A stretch of DNA of 64,000 nucleotides from Dyella_A ginsengisoli (GCF_044904665.1 NZ_JADIKM010000003.1:744001-808000), one strand, 5' to 3'; positions 54,988 through 63,686 are shown, numbered from the stretch's first letter. A program made the numbers and translations. Notes: generated from the letters alone by a model not told the origin.

Positions 54988-55842
54988 ATGAAAACCGTAC
55001 TGACCTGTCTGGACCACTCGATCTACACGCAGAGCGTGCTCGACCACGCCATCTGGGCCGCCTCGCGCCTGGGCGCGGGGATGGAGCTGATGCACACGCT
55101 AGACCGTCATCCCGAGCACTCCCCCACCTCCAACCTCAGTGGCAGCATCGGCCTGGGCGCCAGCGAGGAACTCCTGCAGGAACTGGCCGCGCTGGATGAG
55201 AAGCGCAGCAAGCTGGCGCTGGAACGGGGCCGCGCCCTGCTCGACGAAGCGACACGGCAAGCCCGCGCGCAGGGCGTCGAGCCGGTGCACCCGCGGCTGC
55301 GCCACGGAGACCTGGTGGACGCCCTCGCCGAGATCGACACCGCGTTCGACCTGCTGGTGATGGGCAAGCGCGGCGAGGCGGCCGACATGGCGAAGCTGCA
55401 CCTGGGCCGCAACGTGGAGCGCGTGGCGCGCGCGATCAATCATCCGATGCTGGTGGCCTCGCGCGCGTTCAAGCCGATCCAGCGCGTGCTGGTGGCCTTC
55501 GACGGCAGTGCCAGCGCGCGCAAGGCGGTGGAGCTGGCCGCACGGCATCCGCTACTCGCCGGCCTGGAATGCCATGTGGTGATCGCTGCCACCGAGTCGC
55601 CCGAAAGCAAGGCAGCGATGCACTGGGCCAGCCAGTTGCTGGATGCCGCCGGGGTGGCCCCGCGCATCGAAATGATCCCCGGCCACGCCGACACCGTGAT
55701 CGCCGACTACGTGCGGCTGCATGCCATCGACCTGCTGGCGATGGGCGCCTACGGGCACTCGCGCATCCGCCAGTTCATCGTGGGCAGCACCACCACCACG
55801 ATGATGCGCAGTTGCCTGGTGCCGATCCTGCTGGTGCGTTGA
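54988..55842 (+). CDS. Tandem universal stress protein
   Basis: A 284-residue protein with two Usp domains (about 1-145 and 150-284). The second carries the ATP-binding pattern GAYGHSRIRQFIVGSTT, while the first (LLVMGKRGE) is less complete. It follows the SulP gene with a 10-base gap. A link of a Usp to an anion transporter is known in other bacteria. Confidence 0.9.
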   Translation: MKTVLTCLDHSIYTQSVLDHAIWAASRLGAGMELMHTLDRHPEHSPTSNLSGSIGLGASEELLQELAALDEKRSKLALERGRALLDEATRQARAQGVEPVHPRLRHGDLVDALAEIDTAFDLLVMGKRGEAADMAKLHLGRNVERVARAINHPMLVASRAFKPIQRVLVAFDGSASARKAVELAARHPLLAGLECHVVIAATESPESKAAMHWASQLLDAAGVAPRIEMIPGHADTVIADYVRLHAIDLLAMGAYGHSRIRQFIVGSTTTTMMRSCLVPILLVR

Positions 55843-55848
55843 GCGGTT

Positions 55849-56679
55849 TCAGTGCCGCAGCAGCACCGGCAGTGCGGCATCGGCCAGCACGTGCCGGGTC
55901 GCGCCGCCAAGCGCCCATTCGCTGAAGCGGCTGCGGCCGTAGGCGCCCATCACCAGCAGGTCGGCGCCGACGTGGGCGGCACCCTCCAGCAGTGCCTCGC
56001 CGGCCTCGCCTGCATCGTTGCCCAGCGGGCGATGCTCGGCGTGCACCGCGTGGCGCTGCAGGTAGAGGTCGATATCCAGCGGAGGCTTCCAGGTGATCTC
56101 CGGATAGGTCCGGCGCAGCGGGCCCTGGAGCAGCACCACCCGCGTCGCGCGCTGCAGCAGCGGCAGTGCGGCGTGGATGGCGCGCACCGCCTCCTGCGAT
56201 CCGTTCCAGCCGATCGCGATGCAATCCAGTGACACCGGCACGATGGCATGCCGTGGCACCACCACGCACGGCAATCCCACCGCCAGGATCAGTCGCGCCA
56301 GCTCCGCGGGTCCGCGCGTGGATGGCTCATCGCTGCCGCGATCCAGCAGCAACAGGTCGTGCCACGTGCCGATGTGCGCCAGCGCTTCGGCCGCATCGCC
56401 CTCGGCCACGTGCCATGCCGCTTGCGGCGCTCCCCGCTCGCGCGCCCAGTGCAGGAACGGCTGCGCCTGCGCGCGCGCCAGCCCGGCGGTTTCGCGCGCA
56501 CTGGCGAAAATCGCCGCGAGCAGCTCGGGCGAGCTGTAGGTGGGTGCCACCTGCAGCGGCGAGGGATAGACGAACGCGCCGGTAACAGACGCCTCGAGCA
56601 GTGCAGCCAGCCCGACGCCGTACTCGGCGGCGCGCGTCCAAGGATCGAGCGATCGCACGTGGATAAGCAGATCGTTCAT
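55849..56679 (-). CDS. Tandem universal stress protein
   Basis: A 276-residue two-domain Usp starting MNDLLIHVRSLDPW. The C-terminal domain has GAYGRSRFSEWALGGATRHV. It converges with the previous Usp gene (6 bases between) and is divergent from the next one, with which it is similar in layout (MNDLL... and MRDLL...). An FNR box lies 56-69 bases upstream of its ATG. Confidence 0.9.
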   Translation of the reverse strand: MNDLLIHVRSLDPWTRAAEYGVGLAALLEASVTGAFVYPSPLQVAPTYSSPELLAAIFASARETAGLARAQAQPFLHWARERGAPQAAWHVAEGDAAEALAHIGTWHDLLLLDRGSDEPSTRGPAELARLILAVGLPCVVVPRHAIVPVSLDCIAIGWNGSQEAVRAIHAALPLLQRATRVVLLQGPLRRTYPEITWKPPLDIDLYLQRHAVHAEHRPLGNDAGEAGEALLEGAAHVGADLLVMGAYGRSRFSEWALGGATRHVLADAALPVLLRH

Positions 56680-56734
56680 CGGCGATGGTCCGCATGAGAG
56701 GCGATGCAGTGTCCGGCGCGGCGCGGCGCGATGT

Positions 56735-56748
56735 TTGATCCGGATCAA
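56735..56748. promoter_or_regulatory. FNR box TTGATCCGGATCAA
   Basis: A perfect FNR/ANR/DNR-type dyad in the gap between two divergent Usp genes. Its centre is about 62 bases from the start at 56679, so a -41.5 activator place is possible for the leftward gene. Confidence 0.85.
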
Positions 56749-56773
56749 TCGCGCGTCGCGCCGAGCCGCAAGG

Positions 56774-56787
56774 GTGATTTGGATCAA
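56774..56787. promoter_or_regulatory. FNR box variant GTGATTTGGATCAA
   Basis: One mismatch to TTGAT-N4-ATCAA. It lies on the side of the rightward Usp gene, so each of the two divergent genes would have its own box. Confidence 0.75.
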
Positions 56788-56913
56788 GCGCCTTGCCGCG
56801 CGGCGCGTGCATCGTGGCGTCGACTCATTCTTTGCGTGCAGGTGCGCATGTACGCGTCTGGCATGACGGCATCCACCAGCGCACGCGCACCCCGCGATCA
56901 ACCCGGAGCGGGC

Positions 56914-57741
56914 ATGCGTGATCTGTTGGCCTACTGCACCGATTTCCGCCAGTGGAGCCCCGGCATGGGATACGCCGCGGAACTGGCGGCAGTGCTCGGT
57001 GCCTCGCTTACCGGGCTGTATGCCGGCCGGCCGCTGCCGACCATGCCCGCCGCCGGCAACGTCGCTTCGGGGCTGGCCGAATGGATGGCCGAATCCACCA
57101 ATGAAATCCACTGCGCGATGCTGGCGGGGCGGGAGTTCGCCGCCTGGGCGCTGGGCCTGGGCGCGCAGGAAGCGCGCTGGCAGGTGGCGCTGGGCGACCC
57201 GCGCGACATCCTCGATGCCGCCGGCGCCACCGCGGATCTCATCGTGCTGGATCGGCCCCACGGTTTTGACGGAAGCACCCTGAGCACGCTGCTCCGCGCT
57301 GCCGTGCTGTCCGACCGGCCGTGCATCGTGGTGCCGACAGCGTTCTGCGTGCTGGGGCGACTGGAGCGCATCGCGTTGGCATGGGACGGCTCCGCCGCGG
57401 CCACGCGCAGCCTGCACGCGGCCATTCCCCTCCTGCGCAAGGCCGGCGACGTGCTTCTGATGCGTGCCGCGCAACCACACGAGGAACACCGTGCGGGCGA
57501 ATGGCCCACGCTCGACCCGCGGGCGCATCTGGCCGCGCACGGCATCCACGTGCGGGAGGAAGTGGTGGCAAGCCAGGGCGTGGCCGCCGGCCATACCCTG
57601 CTGGAGGTCGCGTCGATCCATCGCTGCGATCTGCTGATCGCCGGCGTCAGCGGCAAGGCACGGCGCAGGGAAGCCAGGCTCGGCGACACCACCGAATACC
57701 TGTTGCAGCACACCACCCTGCCGCTGTTCCTGCGGCACTGA
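56914..57741 (+). CDS. Tandem universal stress protein
   Basis: A 275-residue two-domain Usp. ATG 56914 with a GGAG site is chosen as it aligns with the neighbour's start and length; an upstream in-frame ATG at 56848 exists. The second domain (LERIALAWDGSAAATRSL; LLIAGVSGKARRREARLGDT) has a modified ATP motif. The FNR box variant is upstream. Confidence 0.85.
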   Translation: MRDLLAYCTDFRQWSPGMGYAAELAAVLGASLTGLYAGRPLPTMPAAGNVASGLAEWMAESTNEIHCAMLAGREFAAWALGLGAQEARWQVALGDPRDILDAAGATADLIVLDRPHGFDGSTLSTLLRAAVLSDRPCIVVPTAFCVLGRLERIALAWDGSAAATRSLHAAIPLLRKAGDVLLMRAAQPHEEHRAGEWPTLDPRAHLAAHGIHVREEVVASQGVAAGHTLLEVASIHRCDLLIAGVSGKARRREARLGDTTEYLLQHTTLPLFLRH

Positions 57742-57790
57742 CCGTCCGCGGGGAACCGCCCGCCACCGGGCGTCCGATCGATGCTGGTGG

Positions 57791-59113
57791 CTATCGGCTG
57801 CCCGGCTGGATCCGCGCCAGTTCGTCGATGGCCTCGCCGTCGTCGAGCGGCTCGACCGCCTCGGTTTCGTCCAGGTGGAACACTGCATCGAACTGCTCGG
57901 GCAGCGATGCGCTGAAGTAGTGGCTCGCGTATTCGGTGTCGGGCCGGTAGATCACGCCGATGGCGCGCTCCAGCATCGGCTCGTGCAGCACTCGCGCCGT
58001 CAGCTCCTGCAGGGGGAGGTAAAAGCGGTCCATCCGACTGTGGTGGAACAGCGCCTCGTAGCTGTCGCTGCGCGCTGGGCGCACGGCCATGCGCGCGGGC
58101 TCGCCGCCCCAGTCGCTGGCCGCGGTGACGTGGCCGGTGTAAGTGGTGAAACCCACCAGCAGCGCATCGCGCGCACCCACCCGGCGGCGCACCAGCTGGC
58201 CCACGTTCCATTCGCCGGCGTGTCCCATCTGGGTGGCGCGCGCATCGCCCAGATGCGAGTTGTGCGCCCACACCACCAGCCGGCCGGTACGCCCGGTGCC
58301 GCGCAGATATTCCTGCAGCGCGAACAGGGTCTGGGTCATGTGGTAATCGCGCAGGTTCCAGCTGCTCTGCCGGCCGGCGAACATGCTGCGGTAGTACGCC
58401 TCGCCGCTGACCACCACGTGCGCATTGCGCTCGGCGACGAACTGCGCGTCGCGCGCCGTGCTGCCGTCGCGGTCCAGATAATCCGGCGCGCGGTCGAGCA
58501 GATCGGCCAATCGCTGCTGCACTGCCTCGCGGCAGTCCGGACGCAGCCCCATGACGGCCTCGTAGCCGTAGCGCTGCGGATCGCGCACGTGATCGAGCGC
58601 GGCGTACTGTTCGCGCGCGAGTTCGGCCTGCTCGGGATCGACCCGCTCCAGGTACGCCACCACTGCCGCGGCCGATCGATACAGGCTGTACATGTCCAGC
58701 CCGTAGAAGCCTACCCGCGCTTCCGGCCGGCGCGGCTCGTTGTGCTCGCGCAGCCAGCGGATGAACGGCAACACCTCGGCGTTGCGCCACATCCAGCGCG
58801 GAAAGCGCTCGAACGCGTCGAACGCCTGCTCGATCGATGCGCCGCCACCGCACACGTAATCGTGCAGGTGCCAGGCATCGGGCCAGTCCGCCTCCACCGC
58901 CACGCCGTCGAAGCCCTGCTCCACGATCAGCCGCCGCGTGATGTCCGCCCGCATGCGGTAGAACTCGCGGGTGCCGTGGGTGGCCTCGCCGAGCAGCACG
59001 AACTGGCGTCCGATGCTGGCATCGAGCAGGACGTCGTAGTCGTGGTCGGCGTCGTCCAGGCGCACCGCCATGGCGCGGATGGCGTCCAGCGGTGCGGTGA
59101 CGATGGCGCTCAT
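57791..59113 (-). CDS. Erythromycin esterase-family protein
   Basis: A 440-residue protein of the EreA-like family PF05139: LLGEATHGTREFYRMRADIT near the start, VEADWPDAWHLHDYV, VGFYGLDMYSLYRS, VVWAHNSHLGDARATQMG. In chromosomal stress clusters such proteins are more likely general hydrolases than macrolide resistance factors. It overlaps the next gene by four bases, so both are in one operon. Confidence 0.88.
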   Translation of the reverse strand: MSAIVTAPLDAIRAMAVRLDDADHDYDVLLDASIGRQFVLLGEATHGTREFYRMRADITRRLIVEQGFDGVAVEADWPDAWHLHDYVCGGGASIEQAFDAFERFPRWMWRNAEVLPFIRWLREHNEPRRPEARVGFYGLDMYSLYRSAAAVVAYLERVDPEQAELAREQYAALDHVRDPQRYGYEAVMGLRPDCREAVQQRLADLLDRAPDYLDRDGSTARDAQFVAERNAHVVVSGEAYYRSMFAGRQSSWNLRDYHMTQTLFALQEYLRGTGRTGRLVVWAHNSHLGDARATQMGHAGEWNVGQLVRRRVGARDALLVGFTTYTGHVTAASDWGGEPARMAVRPARSDSYEALFHHSRMDRFYLPLQELTARVLHEPMLERAIGVIYRPDTEYASHYFSASLPEQFDAVFHLDETEAVEPLDDGEAIDELARIQPGSR

Positions 59114-60414
59114 GCGCCGAGCCAGCGCTTGAACCAGCCCGAGGCCAGCGCAGCCACCCGTTCGAGCGCGCCGGGCTCTTCGAACAGGTGCGTGGCGCGC
59201 GGCACCAGCACCAGTTCGGTCACACCGTTCATTTGCGCCAGCGCCTGCCGGTTGAGCGTGATCACGTCGGTATCGGCGCCGCCCACGATCAGCAAGGTGG
59301 GCGCGGTGACGCGCGCCAAGGCGACGGCACCGGCCAGATCCGGCCGGCCGCCGCGCGAGACCACCGCGGCCACGTCCTCGGGCTGCTCGGCCGCCACCAT
59401 CAACGCGGCCGCGGCGCCCGTGCTGGCGCCGAACAGGCCGATCGGCAGCGCCTGCAGGGCCGGCACGCCGCGCGCCCAGGTCACCGCCTGGCCCAGCCGC
59501 GCCGCGAGCAGGGACACGTTGAAACGCATGCGCCGGTCGCTGTCTTCCATCGGGCTGAGCAGATCGAACAGCAGCGTGGCCATGGCGCCGCGGTGCAGTA
59601 CCTCGGCCACCGCGCGGTTGCGCGGGCTGAGCCGGCTGCTGCCGCTGCCATGGGCGAAGATCACCAACCCGCGCGCCTGCGCCGGCACGGTGAGATCGCC
59701 CTCCAGCATCAACCCGTCCACCGGCAGGCGCACGCTTTGCACGGTGCGGTTGCCCGAAGCCGAAGCCGACGGTGCCGATGCCAGCAGGCGGATCACCTCC
59801 TCGTCGGACACGGCAGGAAAGCGGTGATAGAACTGCCCCACGGCGTGAAACCCGGGTGGGGCGACCAGGCAAACCACGTCGTCCGCCTGCCCGTCGAGCT
59901 CGGCCAGGCTGCGCGGTGCCGCCACCGGCACCGCACACACCAGTCGTGCCGGGTGGCGCGCACGCACGGCCGCCAGCGCGGCTTGCATGGTGGCGCCGGT
60001 GGCCAGTCCGTCGTCGATCACGATCACCAGCCGCCCCGCCGGATCGATGGATGCGCCCTGCGGCCGGTAACGGGCGCGCCTGGCGCGAATCAGCTCCAGC
60101 TGTTCGGCGGCCTCGACCTGCACGTACGTCTCGTCGGCGCCGGCGACCTCGGCGTACTCATTGAGCGACACCCGGCCCTGCTCGTCGATCGCGCCGATCG
60201 CCAGCTCTGGATTGCCCGGCGCACCGAGCTTGCGCACCAGCACCACGTCCAGCTCGCCGTCGAGCGCGTCAGCGACGGTGCGGCCGATCGGCACGCCCCC
60301 GCGCGGGATCGCCAGCACCAGCGGATGCTGCCCGCGGTAGATGTTCAGCGCGCGCGCCAGTTGGGTGCCGGCATCGGCGCGATCCAGAAAGCTCTGCGCA
60401 TGGGTCGCCGCCAT
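59110..60414 (-). CDS. Phosphoribosyltransferase fused to an alpha/beta hydrolase
   Basis: A 434-residue fusion. The N-terminal 215 residues are a phosphoribosyltransferase (PRGGVPIGRTVADAL; the PRPP loop VIVIDDGLATGATM). The C-terminal 210 are a dienelactone-hydrolase-like alpha/beta hydrolase (VIFAHGSGSSRLSPRN; GLFGASTGAAAAL, whose Ser is the likely nucleophile; a final His in ATHLFEEP). The fusion is known in stress-type operons; the substrate is unknown. Two FNR boxes lie upstream. Confidence 0.88.
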   Translation of the reverse strand: MAATHAQSFLDRADAGTQLARALNIYRGQHPLVLAIPRGGVPIGRTVADALDGELDVVLVRKLGAPGNPELAIGAIDEQGRVSLNEYAEVAGADETYVQVEAAEQLELIRARRARYRPQGASIDPAGRLVIVIDDGLATGATMQAALAAVRARHPARLVCAVPVAAPRSLAELDGQADDVVCLVAPPGFHAVGQFYHRFPAVSDEEVIRLLASAPSASASGNRTVQSVRLPVDGLMLEGDLTVPAQARGLVIFAHGSGSSRLSPRNRAVAEVLHRGAMATLLFDLLSPMEDSDRRMRFNVSLLAARLGQAVTWARGVPALQALPIGLFGASTGAAAALMVAAEQPEDVAAVVSRGGRPDLAGAVALARVTAPTLLIVGGADTDVITLNRQALAQMNGVTELVLVPRATHLFEEPGALERVAALASGWFKRWLGA

Positions 60415-60500
60415 GGTGTCCTCCGCCGTGTCGTGGATGGTGGCGATGATCGATACACCGCACCGTTCGGCGATGCTCGGCCAGCCCCGAGGCGCGTACG

Positions 60501-60514
60501 TTGATGTGCATCAA
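60501..60514. promoter_or_regulatory. FNR box TTGATGTGCATCAA
   Basis: A perfect dyad of the FNR type, on the side of the leftward fusion gene (start 60414). Confidence 0.85.
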
Positions 60515-60531
60515 CCCGAGGGCGCACCTGC

Positions 60532-60545
60532 TTGATGCAGATCAA
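60532..60545. promoter_or_regulatory. FNR box TTGATGCAGATCAA
   Basis: A second perfect box, 31 bases from the first (about three helix turns), on the side of the CBS gene (start 60788). Confidence 0.85.
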
Positions 60546-60787
60546 CAAGCTCCGCACCCAGCCACGCACAGTGGACCTCCCCCCTTCCCGCCGCACTGGA
60601 GTGCGCCGATGTCCGTTGCCGAGACACCTGTCGCCGAACCATCCGTAGCGCCTGTCTGCCCTGCCGTCACGCGCGGGACTTGGGCATGACGGGACGCTCG
60701 CCGCACTACCGCCAGCATCGTCCCCGGCACATCTGCTCGGCCGACCTCGCCAGGCCCCACCCATCGCTCCATCGGGAGACCGCGCCC

Positions 60788-61237
60788 ATGCAGATTGCCG
60801 ACCTCTGTACCCACCATGTCGTGAGCATCCAGGCCACGGCGACCGTGCGTGAAGCGGCCGAGGCGATGCGCGAGCATCACGTCGGCTCTCTCGTGGTGGT
60901 GGAAAAACCCAATGGCGAGCGCATCCCGGTGGGCATCGTCACCGATCGCGACATCGTGGTGGCAGTGGTGGCCACGGGGGGCGATCCATCCACGCTCACG
61001 CTGGCGCAGGTGATGAGCCAACCGGTGACCACCTGCACCGAATCGGAAGGCCTGTTCGCCGCCATCCTTGCCATGCGTGAGCGCGGTGTGCGCCGCCTGC
61101 CGGTACTCAACGCCAAGGGCGGACTCGCCGGCATGGTGACCGCCGACGACATCGTCGGCGCGCTCGGCACGCATATGGTCGACCTCGGCCAGGCGTTGGC
61201 CCGCGAGGAAACGCATGAGATGCAGACCCGCCGCTGA
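60788..61237 (+). CDS. CBS-pair protein
   Basis: A 149-residue protein made of two CBS modules (about 8-65 and 75-135; GIVTDRDIVVAVV, GMVTADDIVGALG). CBS pairs bind adenosine nucleotides and sense energy state. ATG 60788 starts at MQIADLCTHHVV. It fits a stress or low-energy regulon. Confidence 0.88.
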   Translation: MQIADLCTHHVVSIQATATVREAAEAMREHHVGSLVVVEKPNGERIPVGIVTDRDIVVAVVATGGDPSTLTLAQVMSQPVTTCTESEGLFAAILAMRERGVRRLPVLNAKGGLAGMVTADDIVGALGTHMVDLGQALAREETHEMQTRR

Positions 61238-61248
61238 GGAGTTGTCGT

Positions 61249-61270
61249 GCAGTTGATCGCGATCAACTGC
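61249..61270. promoter_or_regulatory. Orphan 22-bp perfect palindrome holding an FNR box
   Basis: An 11+11 perfect palindrome contains TTGATCGCGATCAA (61253-61266). It lies 12 bases after the CBS stop and upstream of no seen gene: the next gene ends here from the other side. It may be a terminator-like structure or a decoy site. The gap 61238-61376 shows no gene. Confidence 0.6.
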
Positions 61271-61376
61271 CGTCGCCTCGCGGAGCTGCACCGTTCCGAT
61301 GGGTGCGGCATGCCGGCAATGGTGCTACCGGAAGGATCCGGACATCACGCCGGCCTGCCCGCCCAGCCTCGCGACA

Positions 61377-61673
61377 TCAATCGATGCGCCCGCGTCCCAG
61401 CAGGCCCAGCAGGAACGCGCCGGCGGCGATCGTGCCGATCAGCAGCCACGGCTGCTCGCGCACACGCTCGCGCGCTCGGGCAAGGCGCTTACCGGCACGT
61501 TCCGCCGTGTCGCGCTCCAGTTCCATGAGCTGCTCACGCACGGCTTGCAGCTTGTCTTTCGTCTCTTGCGCAAGGCCGCCGGCGTCGTCGGCCGCGTCGC
61601 GCAGCAGGCGCTCGATGTCGCTGCTGATCTGGCCCAGGTCGTTGCGCAGTCGATCGGTATGCAGATGGCTCAC
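61377..61673 (-). CDS. DUF883 (ElaB/YqjD-like) membrane protein
   Basis: A 98-residue protein with a long charged helix (about 1-72) and a C-terminal membrane anchor (WLLIGTIAAGAFLLGLLG), the layout of ElaB/YqjD proteins. In E. coli these are stationary-phase proteins anchored in the inner membrane that bind ribosomes. An FNR-like site lies 60 bases upstream of its ATG. Confidence 0.88.
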   Translation of the reverse strand: MSHLHTDRLRNDLGQISSDIERLLRDAADDAGGLAQETKDKLQAVREQLMELERDTAERAGKRLARARERVREQPWLLIGTIAAGAFLLGLLGRGRID

Positions 61674-61732
61674 GGCGTGCTCCTCACATCAATGCCAGTG
61701 GGTGAGCCTATCCACGCATCACGCGCCGGCAG

Positions 61733-61746
61733 TTGATGCGCGTCAA
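61733..61746. promoter_or_regulatory. FNR box variant TTGATGCGCGTCAA with downstream -10
   Basis: One mismatch to the box. A -10 TAGAGT lies at 61769-61774, so a start near 61781 would place the box centre at about -41.5, the standard class II activator distance, for the rightward gene at 61825. Confidence 0.75.
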
Positions 61747-61824
61747 GCGCCACGGCCGCGCCACTGCCTAGAGTGATCGTCACGAACAACGACGAGCACA
61801 TGCCCACAGGGGCAGGAGGCGTAC

Positions 61825-62268
61825 ATGACTTCGACGTGGATTCTGGTGGCCGACGCGGCGCGGGCGCGCCTGTTTGAAGCGACCGGGCGCAGCGAGCCCT
61901 GGCAGGAGGTCGCCTGCTTCGCCAATCCCGACGGGCGCGCGCCCGGTCGCCATGCCACCACCGAACGCGCGCCGCGGGTAAATGAAAGCATGGGCAGCGC
62001 GCGCCACGCGATCGAGCCGCATACCACCTTGCGCGACAAAAGCACCGATCAATTCGCGCACATGCTGGGCGACGCGCTCCAGCGTGGCCATGACGACCAC
62101 CGATACCAGCATCTGGTGCTGGTGGCCCCGCCGCGCTTTCTTGGCGCGCTGCACGGTGCGCTCGACAAGCAAGTGGCCGGCTGTGTCAGCGGCGAGATCC
62201 AGCACGATTTCACCGCATTGCGCGGCGACGAGATCCGCAGCCGGCTGCCGCCGCAGCTGCTGGCCTGA
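61825..62268 (+). CDS. Host attachment protein family member
   Basis: A 147-residue protein with the family pattern TWILVADAARARLFE and, near the end, HLVLVAPPRFLGALHGAL. The family was named after a plant-attachment gene of Agrobacterium; its biochemical role is unknown, and a nuclease- or release-factor-like fold (eRF1 domain 2-like) has been suggested. Position behind a good FNR-type promoter suggests a role in low-oxygen stress. Confidence 0.85.
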   Translation: MTSTWILVADAARARLFEATGRSEPWQEVACFANPDGRAPGRHATTERAPRVNESMGSARHAIEPHTTLRDKSTDQFAHMLGDALQRGHDDHRYQHLVLVAPPRFLGALHGALDKQVAGCVSGEIQHDFTALRGDEIRSRLPPQLLA

Positions 62269-62325
62269 GCGCAAGCACATCATGACCGGCGCGCCGCACC
62301 CACGCGGCACGCCGGCTGGCGCGCA

Positions 62326-62787
62326 TCAGCTCACCGTGATGCGCCGGCTGCTCTCGTTGCCGCTCTTGGGCAGGGTCAACGTGAGCACGCCGCCCTCGTA
62401 GTGCGCATCCGCCTTGCTGGAGTCGATCTCCGCCGGCAGGCTGAAAGTGCGGAAGACCTTGCCGTAGTAGCGCTCGCTGCAGAGCATCTGCTCGTCGTTC
62501 TTCTGCTCGGTGCTGCGCTTGACCTCGGCACTGATCGCCACCTGGTTGCCTTCCACCGAGATCTCGATGTCGTGCTTGTCCACGCCGGGCAGGTCGGCCT
62601 TGACGTGATAGGCGTTGTCTTTTTCGGTGACGTCCAGGCGCATGTCCGGCGCAATGTCCATCTCACGCCACAGCGGGCGGCTGGCCAGGCTGCGGAACAT
62701 TTCGTCGAAGCTGCTGATCGGGAAGTTGCCGATCGGATCCATCCGGGTGGCGGCCTTGAAGGGATTCCAGCGAGCGAGTGTGGTCAT
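62326..62787 (-). CDS. Small heat shock protein (Hsp20)
   Basis: A 153-residue chaperone with an alpha-crystallin domain (about 48-145: VTEKDNAYHVKADLPGVDKH; VLTLTLPKSG). It binds unfolding proteins. ATG 62787 has a GGAGG site. An FNR-box variant is 80-93 bases upstream, and no heat-shock promoter was recognised. Confidence 0.92.
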   Translation of the reverse strand: MTTLARWNPFKAATRMDPIGNFPISSFDEMFRSLASRPLWREMDIAPDMRLDVTEKDNAYHVKADLPGVDKHDIEISVEGNQVAISAEVKRSTEQKNDEQMLCSERYYGKVFRTFSLPAEIDSSKADAHYEGGVLTLTLPKSGNESSRRITVS

Positions 62788-62866
62788 GGGGTGTTCCTCC
62801 GGGGGGCGGCTGCGCGGCGAGGTTGTCGCGCATCGACGAGTCTGTGCGGCGTGGGGGGCGGCCACG

Positions 62867-62880
62867 TTGATGCAGGTCAA
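62867..62880. promoter_or_regulatory. FNR box variant TTGATGCAGGTCAA
   Basis: One mismatch to TTGAT-N4-ATCAA, upstream of the hsp20 gene (start 62787). Confidence 0.7.
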
Positions 62881-63014
62881 ACGGTGCGGACGCAGGCCAT
62901 GACTGCCGTTTCACCGGTGCGGGTGTAACGTTGGCAATCCGCCCGCGCCGCCGTCCGGCCGGGGGATTCCCGCGCAGCCGCACCCGCCCGCCATCCGCCT
63001 CCGGAGAGCCCGAC

Positions 63015-63674
63015 ATGACCGAGCGCAAGCCCGATCCCAACTCGCCCTTTGATCACGCTGCGACCGGCAACGTCACGCTGAGCCGGCGCAGCTTCCTGCA
63101 GATGGTCGGCATGACCGGTGCGGCCACCACGCTGGGCCTGGGCGGCCACGCGCTGGCCGCCACCGCGATGGCGCATGTGCCGGTGGGCGATGCCGGCGGG
63201 GCGGGCGACGCGAGCCAGCTCACCGTGCAGCTCACCGTCAACGGCCAGCCGAAGACGCTCACCGTCGATCCGCGCACCACCTTGCTCGACGCGCTGCGCG
63301 AGCACCTGCACCTCACCGGCACCAAGAAGGGCTGCGACCATGGGCAGTGCGGCGCCTGCACCGTGCACGTCAACGGCCGACGGGTGAACTCCTGCCTGAG
63401 CCTGCTGGCGATGCACGAGGGCGAAGAGGTCACCACCATCGAAGGCCTCGGCCAGCCCGGTCGCCTGCACCCGATGCAGCAGGCGTTCGTGGAGCACGAC
63501 GGCTACCAGTGCGGCTACTGCACCTCGGGCCAGATCATGTCGGCCACCGCATTGCTGAAAGAACCCTGGGGCCCGGACGATGCGGACGTGAAGGAGGCCA
63601 TGGCCGGCAACATCTGCCGCTGCGGCGCGTACCCGAACATCGTCGCCGCCATCCAGCAGGTCCGGAAGGGCTGA
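63015..63674 (+). CDS. Periplasmic aldehyde oxidoreductase iron-sulphur subunit (PaoA-like)
   Basis: A 219-residue subunit of a molybdenum hydroxylase. It has a Tat signal (LSRRSFLQMVG, about residues 23-50) and the two [2Fe-2S] sites of the xanthine oxidase family: C-x4-C-x2-C (GCDHGQCGACTVH) with a later Cys (NSCLSL), and C-x2-C (QCGYC) plus C-x-C (ICRCG). It would pass electrons from the molybdenum subunit to FAD. The FAD subunit follows after 12 bases. The molybdenum subunit is expected beyond the window. Confidence 0.92.
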   Translation: MTERKPDPNSPFDHAATGNVTLSRRSFLQMVGMTGAATTLGLGGHALAATAMAHVPVGDAGGAGDASQLTVQLTVNGQPKTLTVDPRTTLLDALREHLHLTGTKKGCDHGQCGACTVHVNGRRVNSCLSLLAMHEGEEVTTIEGLGQPGRLHPMQQAFVEHDGYQCGYCTSGQIMSATALLKEPWGPDDADVKEAMAGNICRCGAYPNIVAAIQQVRKG

Positions 63675-63686
63675 GGGAGACACACC

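Larger units (their letters stand above)
60415..60787. other. Regulatory gap between the fusion gene and the CBS gene
   Basis: These 373 bases between divergent genes hold two perfect FNR boxes (60501-60514, 60532-60545). A 26-codon frame at 60609-60689 with a GGAG site could be a leader peptide, with low confidence. Nothing else stands out. Confidence 0.6.

Noticed and set aside
53184..54989. Minus-strand frame of 601 codons over the SulP gene
   Set aside because: Its product is rich in His, Arg, Asp and Gln in an irregular way, typical of an antisense shadow of a GC-rich membrane protein gene.
57791..59113. Macrolide resistance gene
   Set aside because: The protein belongs to the erythromycin-esterase family, but it lies in a chromosomal stress operon with no mobile element or resistance gene next to it.
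60609..60689. 26-residue peptide gene before the CBS gene
   Set aside because: It has a possible ribosome site, but the product is short and Pro/Val-rich with no feature; it is noted only in the gap entry.
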